Source: a candidate division TM6 bacterium GW2011_GWE2_42_60 (GTDB lineage Bacteria; Babelota; Babeliae; Babelales; Babelaceae). Taken from it: DNA of 64,000 nucleotides. Made by a program: the position numbers and the translations under genes. Below the pieces are notes generated by a model that saw nothing but the letters and a program-made list of their open reading frames with translations, made no database searches and was not told where the DNA came from. The stretch covers positions 1-64,000 of the forward strand of contig LCEG01000003.1 in the NCBI GenBank assembly GCA_000996275.1, read 5' to 3'. Below, in pieces: positions 47,583 through 56,207 of this stretch; positions within the stretch are counted from its first letter, which is position 1, and each line of letters starts with the position of its first letter.

Positions 47583-50500
47583 TTAGGCCCTCCCCTGACA
47601 TGCAAATACGCTTGGCAGTGGTTGCCGTCCATTCATAGGCCGTATTTTATTCGACCAAAGTGCTTGAGCGGCTCGTATTACTCGCATAAAACGAGGCCCT
47701 GCAGATGATTGTAAAATGCGATAAAGCAAAGGCGCGCCCGCTGCAGCGCCAAAGCCAATTGAATAGAGCACAAGAGGCAAGGAGTCTAATTCAGTTGCAT
47801 ACGCAGCTAATAACATAAAAGGTCCCACGGCAAAAACTACAGAGTCTGCTAAAGAAAAAGTTTTTAAAAGCATCGCTGACTTTCCAGACAAATGCTCAAC
47901 TTTTTTAAATTCATTGAGCATATACCGACTCATCAGATTGCATCCAACGCCAGACGCTATTATCAATCCAGCAACCAATGGCTGAGTTCGAACTGTAAAA
48001 TAGGTTTTTTTTACATGATCACAAACCAGTCCTGCTGCATCCTTTGCACTCTTTATTTCGCTTTTTATTTTTTCGCGAATAAAACACCGAGCATCAAGAA
48101 ACTCCCATTCCAACCTCGTAAAAGAATGACGGCAACACGGACACACGATATCAAGGTCTTTCCCATTATCTTTTAAAGTTTTTTCATAGCATTCACGGCA
48201 GATCATAAGATTTTTTTTGCATCCTTGAGGTCGATGCAATTTAATATAAGAATCGGACTTATCTGTTTCGATTTTTTTGAAACAAGAGGCACAGACATTA
48301 TGAGTTGAGAGCACTTGTTGCATATCCTGCATCAAAAGTACCTTATCACATGCAGGGCACAGACAGGCGCCGTGAGAGCCCATTTTCCCCATACATTTTT
48401 CATATTTTTTCTCAAAACAGGTCTTACACAGTCCATGGCCAGAATGTAAAATATAGCCATCATCACCAATATTTTTTGCACATTTTTTACAACAATCGTC
48501 AGGAACCATAGAACGGAAAATGCGTTTGTCGAGCGAGTTCAAAGCATCTTTTTCTAGCAAGCTGCGATCAAATATAGGTCGGGGCTGCGAACTGTTCTTA
48601 AAACTAAGTTCTTTCTGTAAACAAGTTTTGCAAAGACAAGCATTCTTCACCGTATTTACGGCTCCATCGGGCAACGCAAACTTTGGCTGTTGACCAAATG
48701 GTTTTTCACAATCGTAACATGCGTGGTCATAGAAACGTGCATTCCACTCTTCAAGACTAAGAATTTTGTTGGTGCAGCGATTACGCCGCTCCTGTTCTGA
48801 CATTTGTCCTTTGTGAAAGCAACTTAAACAAATCACCTGCTTTTCTGCATCATCTTGGCCTGATGGATTTAAAGCGATTCTTGCGGCATTACGGCCTAAC
48901 TCCCTACAACAGGCATGGCAATATCCGTTTGGCAATTGAGTGTAGAAAAGTATATTCCACTCTTCAAGACTAAGAATTTTGTCAGTACAGGGATTAAGCC
49001 GCAACTGTTCTGATTCTTGTCCTTTGTAGAAACAACTCGAACAAATCACCTGCCTTTCTGCATCATCTTGGCCTGATGGATTCAGCGCGAATTTAAAACC
49101 ATTATTGCCTAACTTCTTACAGCACTGGAAGCAATATCCATTGAGCAATTGAGTGTAGAAAAGTATATTCCACTCTTCAAGACTAAGAACTTTATCAATA
49201 CAGGGATTAAGCCGCGCCAGTTCTGATTTTTGTCCTTTGTAAAAACAGCTCAAGCAAATTACCTGCTTTTCTGCATCATCTTTGCCCGATGGATTCAAAG
49301 CGATTCTATCCTCATTACTGCCTAATTTCTCACAGCAGATATGGCAATATCCGTTTGGTAGCTGATTAACGCAGTCACAATAATTAAAAACTTTTTTACA
49401 TTCTTTATCAGGGCACTCATCTATCTGACCTTTACAAAAACAATCTAAGCAGACCCTGTGTTGGTTTTTCTCATCAAGTTCTTTTGGGTGCAATTTAATG
49501 ACACCCTGCGCAGATAAGCACTGTATACAGACGGTTTTCATTACTTCCTGTGCAATCCGTTTCCACGTATTTTCTTCAAAACAAGTGTACGTTTCACTGT
49601 CCTGCAGGCACGGGACGCAAATCCGGTAATTTTTATTTTTTATTCCCTTTAAAACACAGTCAACACAAATCCAATGTTTATCTTTATCTTCAAGAGCATC
49701 GGGGCTTAAATTAACTTTATTTTGGTCATTGAGCAGAGTGTGACAAAGCGAACAAGCTCCCGCAACAGGCTTATTGAGCTGTATCCACTCAGGAATCTCG
49801 ATCTTTTTACTGCAGCAAGGGCAGTTACATGCTTCACCAACCGTAAGCCCATCCACCCAACAATCGACGCAAATGCTGTGGCTATCTTTACTTTTTTTGT
49901 CTCCGCGCGGATGTATTTTGATTAGATAAGGGGAAACTTTTTTGCATTTTTTACAACAATTTTTATCAAGCGTAAATTTCTCAAGTTGGGGCCATTGATC
50001 TGCGAGATTCTCATTACACAACGGACATTTTTTTGAGGCTCTCGTATCTCTATCATCATTTATCTCTTGAATCTCACCAGTCTTAATAAAACACTCTTGG
50101 CAAACTGCATGCTCACAATTACACTCTTTTTCGTCATCGTTCTGTTCATTGTGTATTTGAGGATGTAATGGAATCCGCTTGAACCTACCATCATCAAATG
50201 GTTGGGTACAAAGAATGCAACAAGCCCCTTCGTCCTCATCGTCATCATCATCTGCACAAAACCATAGATTGTTTTTTATCTTTTGAAGTTCCGGCCCCAT
50301 ATGAACATGGTTACAGTTTTTACCAGGACAAGTAAACACAGCATCAAGATTATTTTTACAAGTGAGACATACCTGTTTATCTACAGAATAGATTTTGCTA
50401 CAACCAAAGCATGTTTTTCCAGCAAGTTTAACAAGCTTCTCCCCACAAACAGGGCAGTTATCTTTTTTTGTATTAATTTCTATTTTGGTATTAGCTGCTG

Positions 50501-50915
50501 TGGGATTAACATCTCGCGACACATTAAAATATCCGGCATCTGAGTTAGAACTCCATCCTTCACAAGCTGCATTCACACATTTTTTCATATCATTATCCAG
50601 AAGAGCCAATGAGTGAAAACAGGTGTCACATTCTTTACATGAAGCATTGTATATTTTTTTACACTCAGAACACTGCTTCTTTTTAAACGGATTGTTTTCA
50701 TCGATAGCAAAAACTTTATTAAGAGCCATTTTGGCACATTTGGCGCAAAGACTGCATTTTTCTTTTTTATCTAAAGATTGATGTAACACAATCTCTTTGT
50801 GCTCGCCTTTTTTTTCATAAAGCACTTGACACTCAGGGCACTTGTCTGATGAAAAAACAAAAGAGCACGAAGCCATCAGAACAAAACTACACAAAAACTT
50901 TTTAAAAATATTCAT
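47583..50915 (-). CDS. exported multi-RING/zinc-module protein (1110 aa)
   Basis: A signal peptide (residues 1-22, ending FVFSS) is followed by about ten Cys-rich modules and two or more hydrophobic helices near the C-terminus (about 1000-1080). One module is an exact C3HC4 RING: C233-x2-C236-x30-C267-x1-H269-x2-C272-x2-C275-x21-C297-x2-C300. Others are variants with C-x2-C, then H-x2-I-C-x2-C, then C-x2-C. Three central modules of 71 residues (NPSG-x-DDAE-x-QVIC-x-SC) are recent copies. ATG 50915 is preferred, with GGAG 6 bases before. Cotranscribed with the smaller RING gene. The likely reading is a host-directed ubiquitin-ligase-like or scaffold protein; this is not proven by sequence. Confidence 0.72.
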   Translation of the reverse strand: MNIFKKFLCSFVLMASCSFVFSSDKCPECQVLYEKKGEHKEIVLHQSLDKKEKCSLCAKCAKMALNKVFAIDENNPFKKKQCSECKKIYNASCKECDTCFHSLALLDNDMKKCVNAACEGWSSNSDAGYFNVSRDVNPTAANTKIEINTKKDNCPVCGEKLVKLAGKTCFGCSKIYSVDKQVCLTCKNNLDAVFTCPGKNCNHVHMGPELQKIKNNLWFCADDDDDEDEGACCILCTQPFDDGRFKRIPLHPQIHNEQNDDEKECNCEHAVCQECFIKTGEIQEINDDRDTRASKKCPLCNENLADQWPQLEKFTLDKNCCKKCKKVSPYLIKIHPRGDKKSKDSHSICVDCWVDGLTVGEACNCPCCSKKIEIPEWIQLNKPVAGACSLCHTLLNDQNKVNLSPDALEDKDKHWICVDCVLKGIKNKNYRICVPCLQDSETYTCFEENTWKRIAQEVMKTVCIQCLSAQGVIKLHPKELDEKNQHRVCLDCFCKGQIDECPDKECKKVFNYCDCVNQLPNGYCHICCEKLGSNEDRIALNPSGKDDAEKQVICLSCFYKGQKSELARLNPCIDKVLSLEEWNILFYTQLLNGYCFQCCKKLGNNGFKFALNPSGQDDAERQVICSSCFYKGQESEQLRLNPCTDKILSLEEWNILFYTQLPNGYCHACCRELGRNAARIALNPSGQDDAEKQVICLSCFHKGQMSEQERRNRCTNKILSLEEWNARFYDHACYDCEKPFGQQPKFALPDGAVNTVKNACLCKTCLQKELSFKNSSQPRPIFDRSLLEKDALNSLDKRIFRSMVPDDCCKKCAKNIGDDGYILHSGHGLCKTCFEKKYEKCMGKMGSHGACLCPACDKVLLMQDMQQVLSTHNVCASCFKKIETDKSDSYIKLHRPQGCKKNLMICRECYEKTLKDNGKDLDIVCPCCRHSFTRLEWEFLDARCFIREKIKSEIKSAKDAAGLVCDHVKKTYFTVRTQPLVAGLIIASGVGCNLMSRYMLNEFKKVEHLSGKSAMLLKTFSLADSVVFAVGPFMLLAAYATELDSLPLVLYSIGFGAAAGAPLLYRILQSSAGPRFMRVIRAAQALWSNKIRPMNGRQPLPSVFACQGRA
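48803..49345 (-). repeat. 213-bp tandem repeats inside the multi-RING gene
   Basis: TTGTCCTTTG recurs at 48803, 49017 and 49230, marking a 213-214 bp period that encodes the 71-residue zinc modules. The copies are strongly similar in DNA. Confidence 0.85.
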
Positions 50916-51180
50916 CTTTGACTCCATCCATATCTTCTGCGATTACATACATGCTTTTATTTTTAATTTTCTGCATTTTTATTACATAAACAAAGTATCA
51001 TCTAAAAAACTTTATTTTACGCTTTATTTTATGCATTATTTTCTTCTTGAATAGAATACCATCAATTTACTATTCTGTCCAGCACACAGACCCCCTAAAA
51101 ACAGTTTCCTTTATTTCCCCAATCCACACCAGTTATACTCGTTTTTAATAACTTTATCCCCTTTTTTAAAGGCAGGTTTT

Positions 51181-51876
51181 ATGAACAACACACTCTCTCC
51201 AAAACTCATACTCTTTGACTGCGACGGCGTCTTAGTCGACAGCGAACTTTTGTCGTACCGCATCTATACGGAAGAATTCGCTCAAGAAGGGCTCCATAAA
51301 ACACCTGAAGAACTTCTTAAAATTTGGTCAGGTTTTAGCCTCGATGCCATGATAAAGGCTGCAGAAGTAAGCATCAAACGGCCCATTTCACCCCACTTCA
51401 AACAACGACTCAATACGCATATTTTCAAGGCCTTTTTAACCGAACTTCGCCCCATTGCCGGTATCCCCCACTTTCTCGAACAACTCAAAAAACACTCTAT
51501 TACTGTTTGCGTCGTTTCAAATGGCGAGCAGGATCGCGTCAACAGCGCACTAATCACCACCAAACTTGATTCTTTCTTTCCCACCCCCAACCGCTTTAAC
51601 GTCTCCATGGTCAAAAATGGAAAACCAGCCCCAGACCTCCTTCTTCTTGCTGCAAAAACCATGGGTGTTACTCCCAACCAATGCCTCGTTATCGACGATA
51701 GCGTCACTGGAATCAACGCCGCACAAGCTGCCCAGATGCCTGTCGTCGGATTTCTCGCAGGCGCACATGCCCAAGCCCCTTGGTACCAAAAACGACTCTA
51801 TAAAACTCACGCCCCATTTTTTACCCACTCAACGGGTGATCTTTGCGCCCTTCTTGGAGATATTTGTAAAAAATAA
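51181..51876 (+). CDS. HAD-family phosphatase (beta-phosphoglucomutase/Gph-like)
   Basis: The 231-residue protein has HAD motif I L-F-D-C-D-G-V-L-V-D-S-E (nucleophile Asp13, acid Asp15), motif II V-V-S-N-G, the motif III Lys in KNGKPAPDL and motif IV C-L-V-I-D-D-S. The helical cap fits the subfamily of phosphoglycolate phosphatase and beta-phosphoglucomutase. Substrate unknown. It lies just upstream of the helical-protein genes but has a separate promoter arrangement, since the shared promoter motif starts right after its stop codon. Confidence 0.9.
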   Translation: MNNTLSPKLILFDCDGVLVDSELLSYRIYTEEFAQEGLHKTPEELLKIWSGFSLDAMIKAAEVSIKRPISPHFKQRLNTHIFKAFLTELRPIAGIPHFLEQLKKHSITVCVVSNGEQDRVNSALITTKLDSFFPTPNRFNVSMVKNGKPAPDLLLLAAKTMGVTPNQCLVIDDSVTGINAAQAAQMPVVGFLAGAHAQAPWYQKRLYKTHAPFFTHSTGDLCALLGDICKK

Positions 51877-51879
51877 TTA

Positions 51880-51915
51880 CAAATATTGATTATTCGATAA
51901 CGCTTTTGTTATGAT
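51880..51915 (+). promoter_or_regulatory. promoter, shared motif copy 2
   Basis: CAAATATTGATT at 51880-51891, an 18-bp spacer ending TTTTGT, and TATGAT at 51910-51915, 46 bases before ATG 51961. Confidence 0.75.
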
Positions 51916-51960
51916 AAAGATGTAAACAGAAGTAGAACCGTATACACAAAAGGAACAGAA

Positions 51961-52521
51961 ATGAAAAAAATAATCGCCCTTTCAGCGCTTGCTGGAGCTT
52001 TTTTGATTGTTGGTGGAATAAATGCTGCAGCCCAAGGGCAGCCATTCAGTCCACTTAAAGTCGACATCGAAAAATTTGGTGAAGTGCCCTACGATACACA
52101 AATAGAGTGGCTCGGCGGCGCTCCCAACCAGATTCTTTTGATATTAAAAAATCCTACAGATATGGACAAAGATCTTGCTCGAGCACTAGAGATCCTTGAG
52201 GGTGTCAAAAGGATTGTAGACTATCAGTCTCGTCTTGCATCAATTGTCTCACCAAGTACCAAAGCCAAATTACTCGCGGCGATAAACTACTTGAACCAAT
52301 CTGCTGCCAAATATATTGAGGCTCGCAAAGGTAACAAGGCGATCGATCTCAAGAGACTTGGCAACGCACTTGAAGATGAGACGGCACCACAATTAAAGGC
52401 TATCAAAGTTGGCATGCTTGATTTATTCAAGACACCTACCGATTTAAAGACTAACGTAAGTGCTATTGCAAGAGAACTTGGACGCGTTATTGCCGACTAT
52501 GCAAGAGCACAGGTCGTATAA
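51961..52521 (+). CDS. small exported helical protein, KT-x-TDLK family member 3
   Basis: The 186-residue product has a signal peptide (IALSALAGAFLIVGGINAAA). The mature chain carries V-P-Y-D-T-Q-I near its start and G-M-L-D-L-F-K-T-P-T-D-L-K near its end, the two signatures of this family, with helical Ala/Lys/Leu-rich sequence between (STKAKLLAAINYL). AAAAGGAA precedes the ATG. No known domain. It probably forms a small helical bundle outside the inner membrane; function unknown. Confidence 0.72.
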   Translation: MKKIIALSALAGAFLIVGGINAAAQGQPFSPLKVDIEKFGEVPYDTQIEWLGGAPNQILLILKNPTDMDKDLARALEILEGVKRIVDYQSRLASIVSPSTKAKLLAAINYLNQSAAKYIEARKGNKAIDLKRLGNALEDETAPQLKAIKVGMLDLFKTPTDLKTNVSAIARELGRVIADYARAQVV

Positions 52522-52574
52522 CCTCCATTAACATCTATCAACCTCTAAGAATTTTAAAAGACCCTATCACAACC

Positions 52575-52630
52575 AAGAAGAAGAGGCCCCCTGAGAAGCT
52601 ACCGTCTTCCCAAAACCTCTTCTTCTCATT
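52575..52630 (+). terminator. terminator-like hairpin between family members 3 and 4
   Basis: AAGAAGAAGAGG (52575-52586) pairs with CCTCTTCTTCT (52616-52626) around a long loop, followed by CATTT. It may end or attenuate the first transcript. Confidence 0.6.
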
Positions 52631-52668
52631 TATAAAAGCACTACACCCAAAAACAAAAAGGAAAAACC

Positions 52669-53202
52669 ATGAAAAACAGTATTTTATCAACTATTGCTCT
52701 TACCGGATTTTTAGCCATCTCAACGGTTACTGCTGAAGTTCCCGCTAATATACCCTATGAGTTACAAATAACACTTATTAGAAGTACACTCGGAGATGCT
52801 CTTGGAGCACTCAAAAATGGTGATTCGTCGAGTGCTTATGCTAACATTAATTCCCTGCTTGATGACGCAAACGATGTTTTAAATATTCAAGGAAAAAGCA
52901 CCCTATCTGCAGCAACAAAAACAAAAGCAAAGAGCGCTTTGGCGAATATTAGAAAGGTTATTGAAAATCTTTCTGCAGCACCTACAAACGCAGAACGTAT
53001 CGACATTGCAAAAAAATCGCTCAAAACCTTGAATTTGCACCTCAAACAGACAAAGCCCGGAATTCTCGATATTTATAAAACAGAAATAGACGTTAAACAA
53101 GCCGTTAACTTCGCATTGGACGCACTTATCTCAAACTTAGAATCGTGGATTCCTGGAAAAATGAGTGTTGCTGATCTCATGGAAGCTACCCATCCATCGT
53201 AA
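52669..53202 (+). CDS. small exported helical protein, KT-x-TDLK family member 4
   Basis: The 177-residue product has a signal peptide (STIALTGFLAISTVTA). I-P-Y-E-L-Q-I opens the mature chain and G-I-L-D-I-Y-K-T-E-I-D-V-K lies near its end, followed by a helix with L-E-S-W. The middle S-A-A-T-K-T-K-A-K-S-A-L matches member 5. AAAAAGGAA precedes the ATG. No copy of the shared promoter is seen directly upstream, so expression may depend on read-through from 51961. Confidence 0.72.
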   Translation: MKNSILSTIALTGFLAISTVTAEVPANIPYELQITLIRSTLGDALGALKNGDSSSAYANINSLLDDANDVLNIQGKSTLSAATKTKAKSALANIRKVIENLSAAPTNAERIDIAKKSLKTLNLHLKQTKPGILDIYKTEIDVKQAVNFALDALISNLESWIPGKMSVADLMEATHPS

Positions 53203-53242
53203 TACTATAAAAACAGATTTACTCCACTTTTAAAATAAAATA

Positions 53243-53278
53243 CAAGTATTGATTTTTTATATCAAGTTTTGTTACAGT
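53243..53278 (+). promoter_or_regulatory. promoter, shared motif copy 3
   Basis: CAAGTATTGATT at 53243-53254, an 18-bp spacer ending TTTTGT, and TACAGT at 53273-53278, 90 bases before ATG 53368. Confidence 0.72.
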
Positions 53279-53367
53279 AAAAGTAGAAGAAGAAAAGAAA
53301 AAATTGTTGAACTCATCAATTGGTGATGCTGGTCGACAATTATACTCTAAGAAAAAGGAGACATCTC

Positions 53368-54144
53368 ATGAATAAACTCTTATTATCGGCGCTTATTGCG
53401 ACCGGTGCTTTTGTAGGATCAGCTCTTTTTGCTGAAGTCGATGTCGCTATGCCGTACGAAGACCAAATTGCTTTCATCAGGGAAGGCTTTGCCAATACTC
53501 TTGAGGCTTTAGGCAACACAGCACTTGACCAGCAACCTCAGTTTGCAAGTGCCTTATTGATTCTTCCAGACGCAATGGAAATCATTAAGACTCAAGCTAA
53601 GAGCACAACCATTGTCCCTGCGGCAACAAAAGCAAAATTGATGAGTGCGATGAACGGCATTTCAACCGTCTTGATCAATCTTAAAGAAGCAAAAACACAA
53701 GAAGAACGTATTGCTATTGCGCAGAAGGCTATCAAAACCCTCCAAACAAAACTGAACACACTGAAGACCGGATTGTTTGATATTTACAAGACACCTACTG
53801 ACCTTAAGAATGCTGTCCGCAATGCCACCGAGAAGTTTATCGAAACACTCAAAAAGTGGGTTGCCGGCCAAGCCGTAGAGATCTATCAAGCTCCAAAAAC
53901 CGAAGAGCGTTCTGAAAAGCCTCAGTTAAGCCCTAATGAACTTTGCCAAACTCTTAACTTGAAAACGCAAGAAGCGAAAAATGAATGTCTGCAAATAGCC
54001 CCTGTATTTTTAGAAGATATGAAGAATGTAAAAGACAGAGAAAGCTGGAAAAAAGCTATGCTGAAATATCATCCAGATAGAAATGATGGCAAAGAAGTGT
54101 ATATAGGGCTACAAAGAGTACTTTACAGTTCAAAACCTGCATAA
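53368..54144 (+). CDS. exported helical protein with C-terminal J-domain-like segment, family member 5
   Basis: The 258-residue product has a signal peptide (LLLSALIATGAFVGSALFA). Residues 25-170 are the family domain, with M-P-Y-E-D-Q-I and G-L-F-D-I-Y-K-T-P-T-D-L-K. From about residue 205 a J-domain-like part follows: a helix W-K-K-A-M-L-K-Y ending in H-P-D (residues 235-237), R-N-D-G and a short last helix. DnaJ-type J-domains stimulate Hsp70 ATPases through HPD; here helix III is shorter than usual. AAGGAG lies 7 bases before ATG 53368. A frame extending to 53320 lacks a signal peptide at its start. An exported J-domain suggests contact with an Hsp70 outside the cytoplasm, possibly the host's. 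Confidence 0.72.
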   Translation: MNKLLLSALIATGAFVGSALFAEVDVAMPYEDQIAFIREGFANTLEALGNTALDQQPQFASALLILPDAMEIIKTQAKSTTIVPAATKAKLMSAMNGISTVLINLKEAKTQEERIAIAQKAIKTLQTKLNTLKTGLFDIYKTPTDLKNAVRNATEKFIETLKKWVAGQAVEIYQAPKTEERSEKPQLSPNELCQTLNLKTQEAKNECLQIAPVFLEDMKNVKDRESWKKAMLKYHPDRNDGKEVYIGLQRVLYSSKPA

Positions 54145-54178
54145 TCAACAAGCAAGAGGTTCTTTTCAATTTAAATTC

Positions 54179-54226
54179 AAAGTGAGCAGGAGTAGTCCAA
54201 CAAGCGGCGCTACTCCTGCTCACTTT
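54179..54226. terminator. 17-bp hairpin between convergent genes
   Basis: Arms 54179-54195 and 54210-54226 (AAAGTGAGCAGGAGTAG and complement) are perfect; A- and T-ends let it work both ways. Confidence 0.85.
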
Positions 54227-54239
54227 AATATCAAATAAC

Positions 54240-54917
54240 TCAACCCTGTAAATAGACTAAAAACTTAGAAAAAAGCATCGGTTTGTGATGTGACAAATAA
54301 ACAAGCCCTGATCGTGCTACCACGTATGCACCAAATCCAACCACCAATACCCCAGCAATTGCATTTGCCCAGAGTACAATGCGAACAGAAAGCTTACCCT
54401 TTACTAACCAGATCAGAAGCGCAAGCAACAACCACCAGGCCAACGCTCCGCAAAAAATCCCTACCACCACACACACCCGCGTCAGCGTACCACCACTCAC
54501 CACACGCAACACCGAAAAAACACCAAAGAAAGTCAGCATAGTAATCGGATTTGCAACCGTTAACCCAAACGTAGAAAGAAACGTTCCCCAATACGAATGC
54601 GCTGTTTCTGGAAGCGATGGTGAAAGTTGCGGCGGACGTCGCAAAAAACTAAATCCTAAAAATACAAGAAACAAGCCTCCCACAAGACCTATAATTGTTT
54701 TATATCCAACTAAAAATTCTGAAATCGCCGCAAAACCAAAACCTGCCACCGCCGCATAACAAAGATCAGCCGTTGCTGCGCCAAGACCCGCCACAATACC
54801 CGCAAGAACACCTTGCGTTAACGTCGTCCGTATACAGACTAAACCAACTGGACCTACCGGAATAGCAACCGAAAAACCCAATAAAAGCGCTTTGAGAAAA
54901 AGTGGTAAAAGAAGCAT
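54240..54917 (-). CDS. LysE-family exporter, copy 2
   Basis: A membrane protein of 225 residues with six hydrophobic segments and the LysE start G-F-S-V-A-I-P-V-G-P-V-G-L-V-C-I-R; N-P-I-T-M-L-T-F-F is the conserved middle. It is a paralog of the protein at 26274. Start ATG 54917 is chosen because GGAGGG lies 7 bases before it. The exported compound is unknown. Confidence 0.87.
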   Translation of the reverse strand: MLLLPLFLKALLLGFSVAIPVGPVGLVCIRTTLTQGVLAGIVAGLGAATADLCYAAVAGFGFAAISEFLVGYKTIIGLVGGLFLVFLGFSFLRRPPQLSPSLPETAHSYWGTFLSTFGLTVANPITMLTFFGVFSVLRVVSGGTLTRVCVVVGIFCGALAWWLLLALLIWLVKGKLSVRIVLWANAIAGVLVVGFGAYVVARSGLVYLSHHKPMLFSKFLVYLQG

Positions 54918-55120
54918 TATCAAACCCTCCGCGATGCTAACCCCTATCTTATTCAAGAATAGCGTACCAAATGGGCCGTTCTTTTGCTACATTCCACACA
55001 AATCTCCCAGGCAACCCCGTTTGCTTGCGGTCTTTTTTCGCCGTGTCTGAACACCAAAAAACTTTCTTTTAATAAAGCTCTTGATAAACCGGGTAGATTC
55101 CGTAGACTAAATATGGTTTT

Positions 55121-55212
55121 GGAGAGATGGCTGAGCGGTCGAAAGCGGCGGTCTTGAAAACCGTTATTCCGTTTGCGCGGAATCGTGGGTTCGAATCCCA
55201 CTCTCTCCTCCA
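55121..55212 (+). tRNA. tRNA-Ser (TGA)
   Basis: A 92-nt type II tRNA with loop CTTGAAA, acceptor GGAGAGA/TCTCTCC, encoded CCA and discriminator T. It differs from tRNA-Ser(CGA) at 40841 at only a handful of bases including the anticodon. Confidence 0.95.
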
Positions 55213-55740
55213 AAATTCTGCTTTCGTTCGAAATACTACGAAAATTCAAAAGCAATTTCAGCACATATTCAAGAATAATAAATAAGCCACTAACCCTTGG
55301 TGGTGACTTTGCTTACCCCGTAGAACAGAGAGTCCTCCCGCTCATGGTAAGCAGACCGTCCTACTCCGATCACCCTGAGTGTTTTTGCGTAAGCAAAAAT
55401 GTATCTCGAAGAGATAGTTTATCCTGAGTAGCGAAGCGTATCGAAGGGAACGAGTAATATCGGTAAATGGACTAGCATCTAAACTCAAACCTCAGGCACA
55501 TAGATATGACCCGCTCATCCCGACTACCCATTAACGAAAACCCTCACTATCCACCGCTTTTCTCCTTCCCTTCGATACTTTTTCATCTTCGATGAAAATA
55601 CTCAGAGTAAACTCAACCCTTCGGGTCACTCCCAGCCGCCACCACAAGCGATTCCAGTACCTACTCAATAATAATAAATCAAAACTGTCTCTGTTTTACG
55701 CAAAAAACCTGTACTATTCAGCATCTAAAAATCTATCTCC

Positions 55741-55886
55741 ACCGCTCATCCCGAGTGTTTCCGACACAGGAGGAAACGTATCGAGGGAGACAGGTGGTAA
55801 AGTGACTTTGAAAACCATCAAAAACAAAAACTATCTACCGCTTTTCTCCCTCGATACAACCCTTCGGGTCACTCGGGATGAGCGGT
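55741..55886. repeat. 146-bp inverted-repeat element
   Basis: ACCGCTCATCCCGAGTG at 55741-55757 is perfectly complementary to 55870-55886, and a nested pair GTATCGAGGGAG (about 55778) / CTCCCTCGATAC (about 55847) lies inside. Confidence 0.88.
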
Positions 55887-55954
55887 TATATCGAACCATG
55901 TCCTGGCATGTCGAATGGGCGTCAGTATGAGCGGTTATATCGAACCATGTCCTG
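55878..55954. repeat. 28-bp direct repeat
   Basis: A 28-base sequence beginning ATGAGCGGTTATATCG occurs at 55878-55905 and again at 55927-55954, sharing its first bases with the end of the inverted repeat. Confidence 0.88.
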
Positions 55955-56104
55955 AGCCCCTGTCGAAGAGGCGGGCACGGCGGGATGAGTGAATAAGGGC
56001 CAAATTACCGCTCTTACCCGTTCGACAAGCTCAGGGTGAGCGGGGTAGGTTATTTTGCGACAAGTAAGTAAATTTGTCGCTTTTATATAAATCCTCTTGT
56101 TTTA

Positions 56105-56134
56105 TTGACTATTTGCAATTGGTTTGTTTAGACT
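56105..56134 (+). promoter_or_regulatory. candidate promoter of ParB-like gene
   Basis: TTGACT at 56105-56110 and TTAGAC or TAGACT at about 56128-56134, spacing 17-18 bp. Confidence 0.45.
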
Positions 56135-56207
56135 AAAAGAGAGGTAATTTGTACGCTACCTCAAAAAAAACAACTCTTAAAACAAATTATATAAAAAGGG
56201 GTTCACT

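Larger units (their letters stand above)
55213..56207. repeat. intergenic cluster of palindromic repeats
   Basis: No gene is supported in this 995-bp gap. From about 55310 to 56050 it is a patchwork of related short elements: variants of CTCATCCCGAGTG and its complement, GTATCGAGGGAG/CTCCCTCGATAC, GTATCGAAGGGAA/TTCCCTTCGATAC, and TTCGACAAGCTCAGGGTGAG. The elements are GC-richer than the surroundings and mostly in inverted pairs, like REP-type extragenic palindromes. The promoter of the next gene lies at 56105-56134. Confidence 0.75.

Noticed and set aside
54953-55264. A 103-codon minus-strand frame
   Set aside because: It runs through tRNA-Ser and starts of repeats; no ribosome site or homology is visible.
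55213-56207. A decayed insertion sequence with a transposase remnant
   Set aside because: No frame in the region resembles a transposase; only short palindromic elements are visible.
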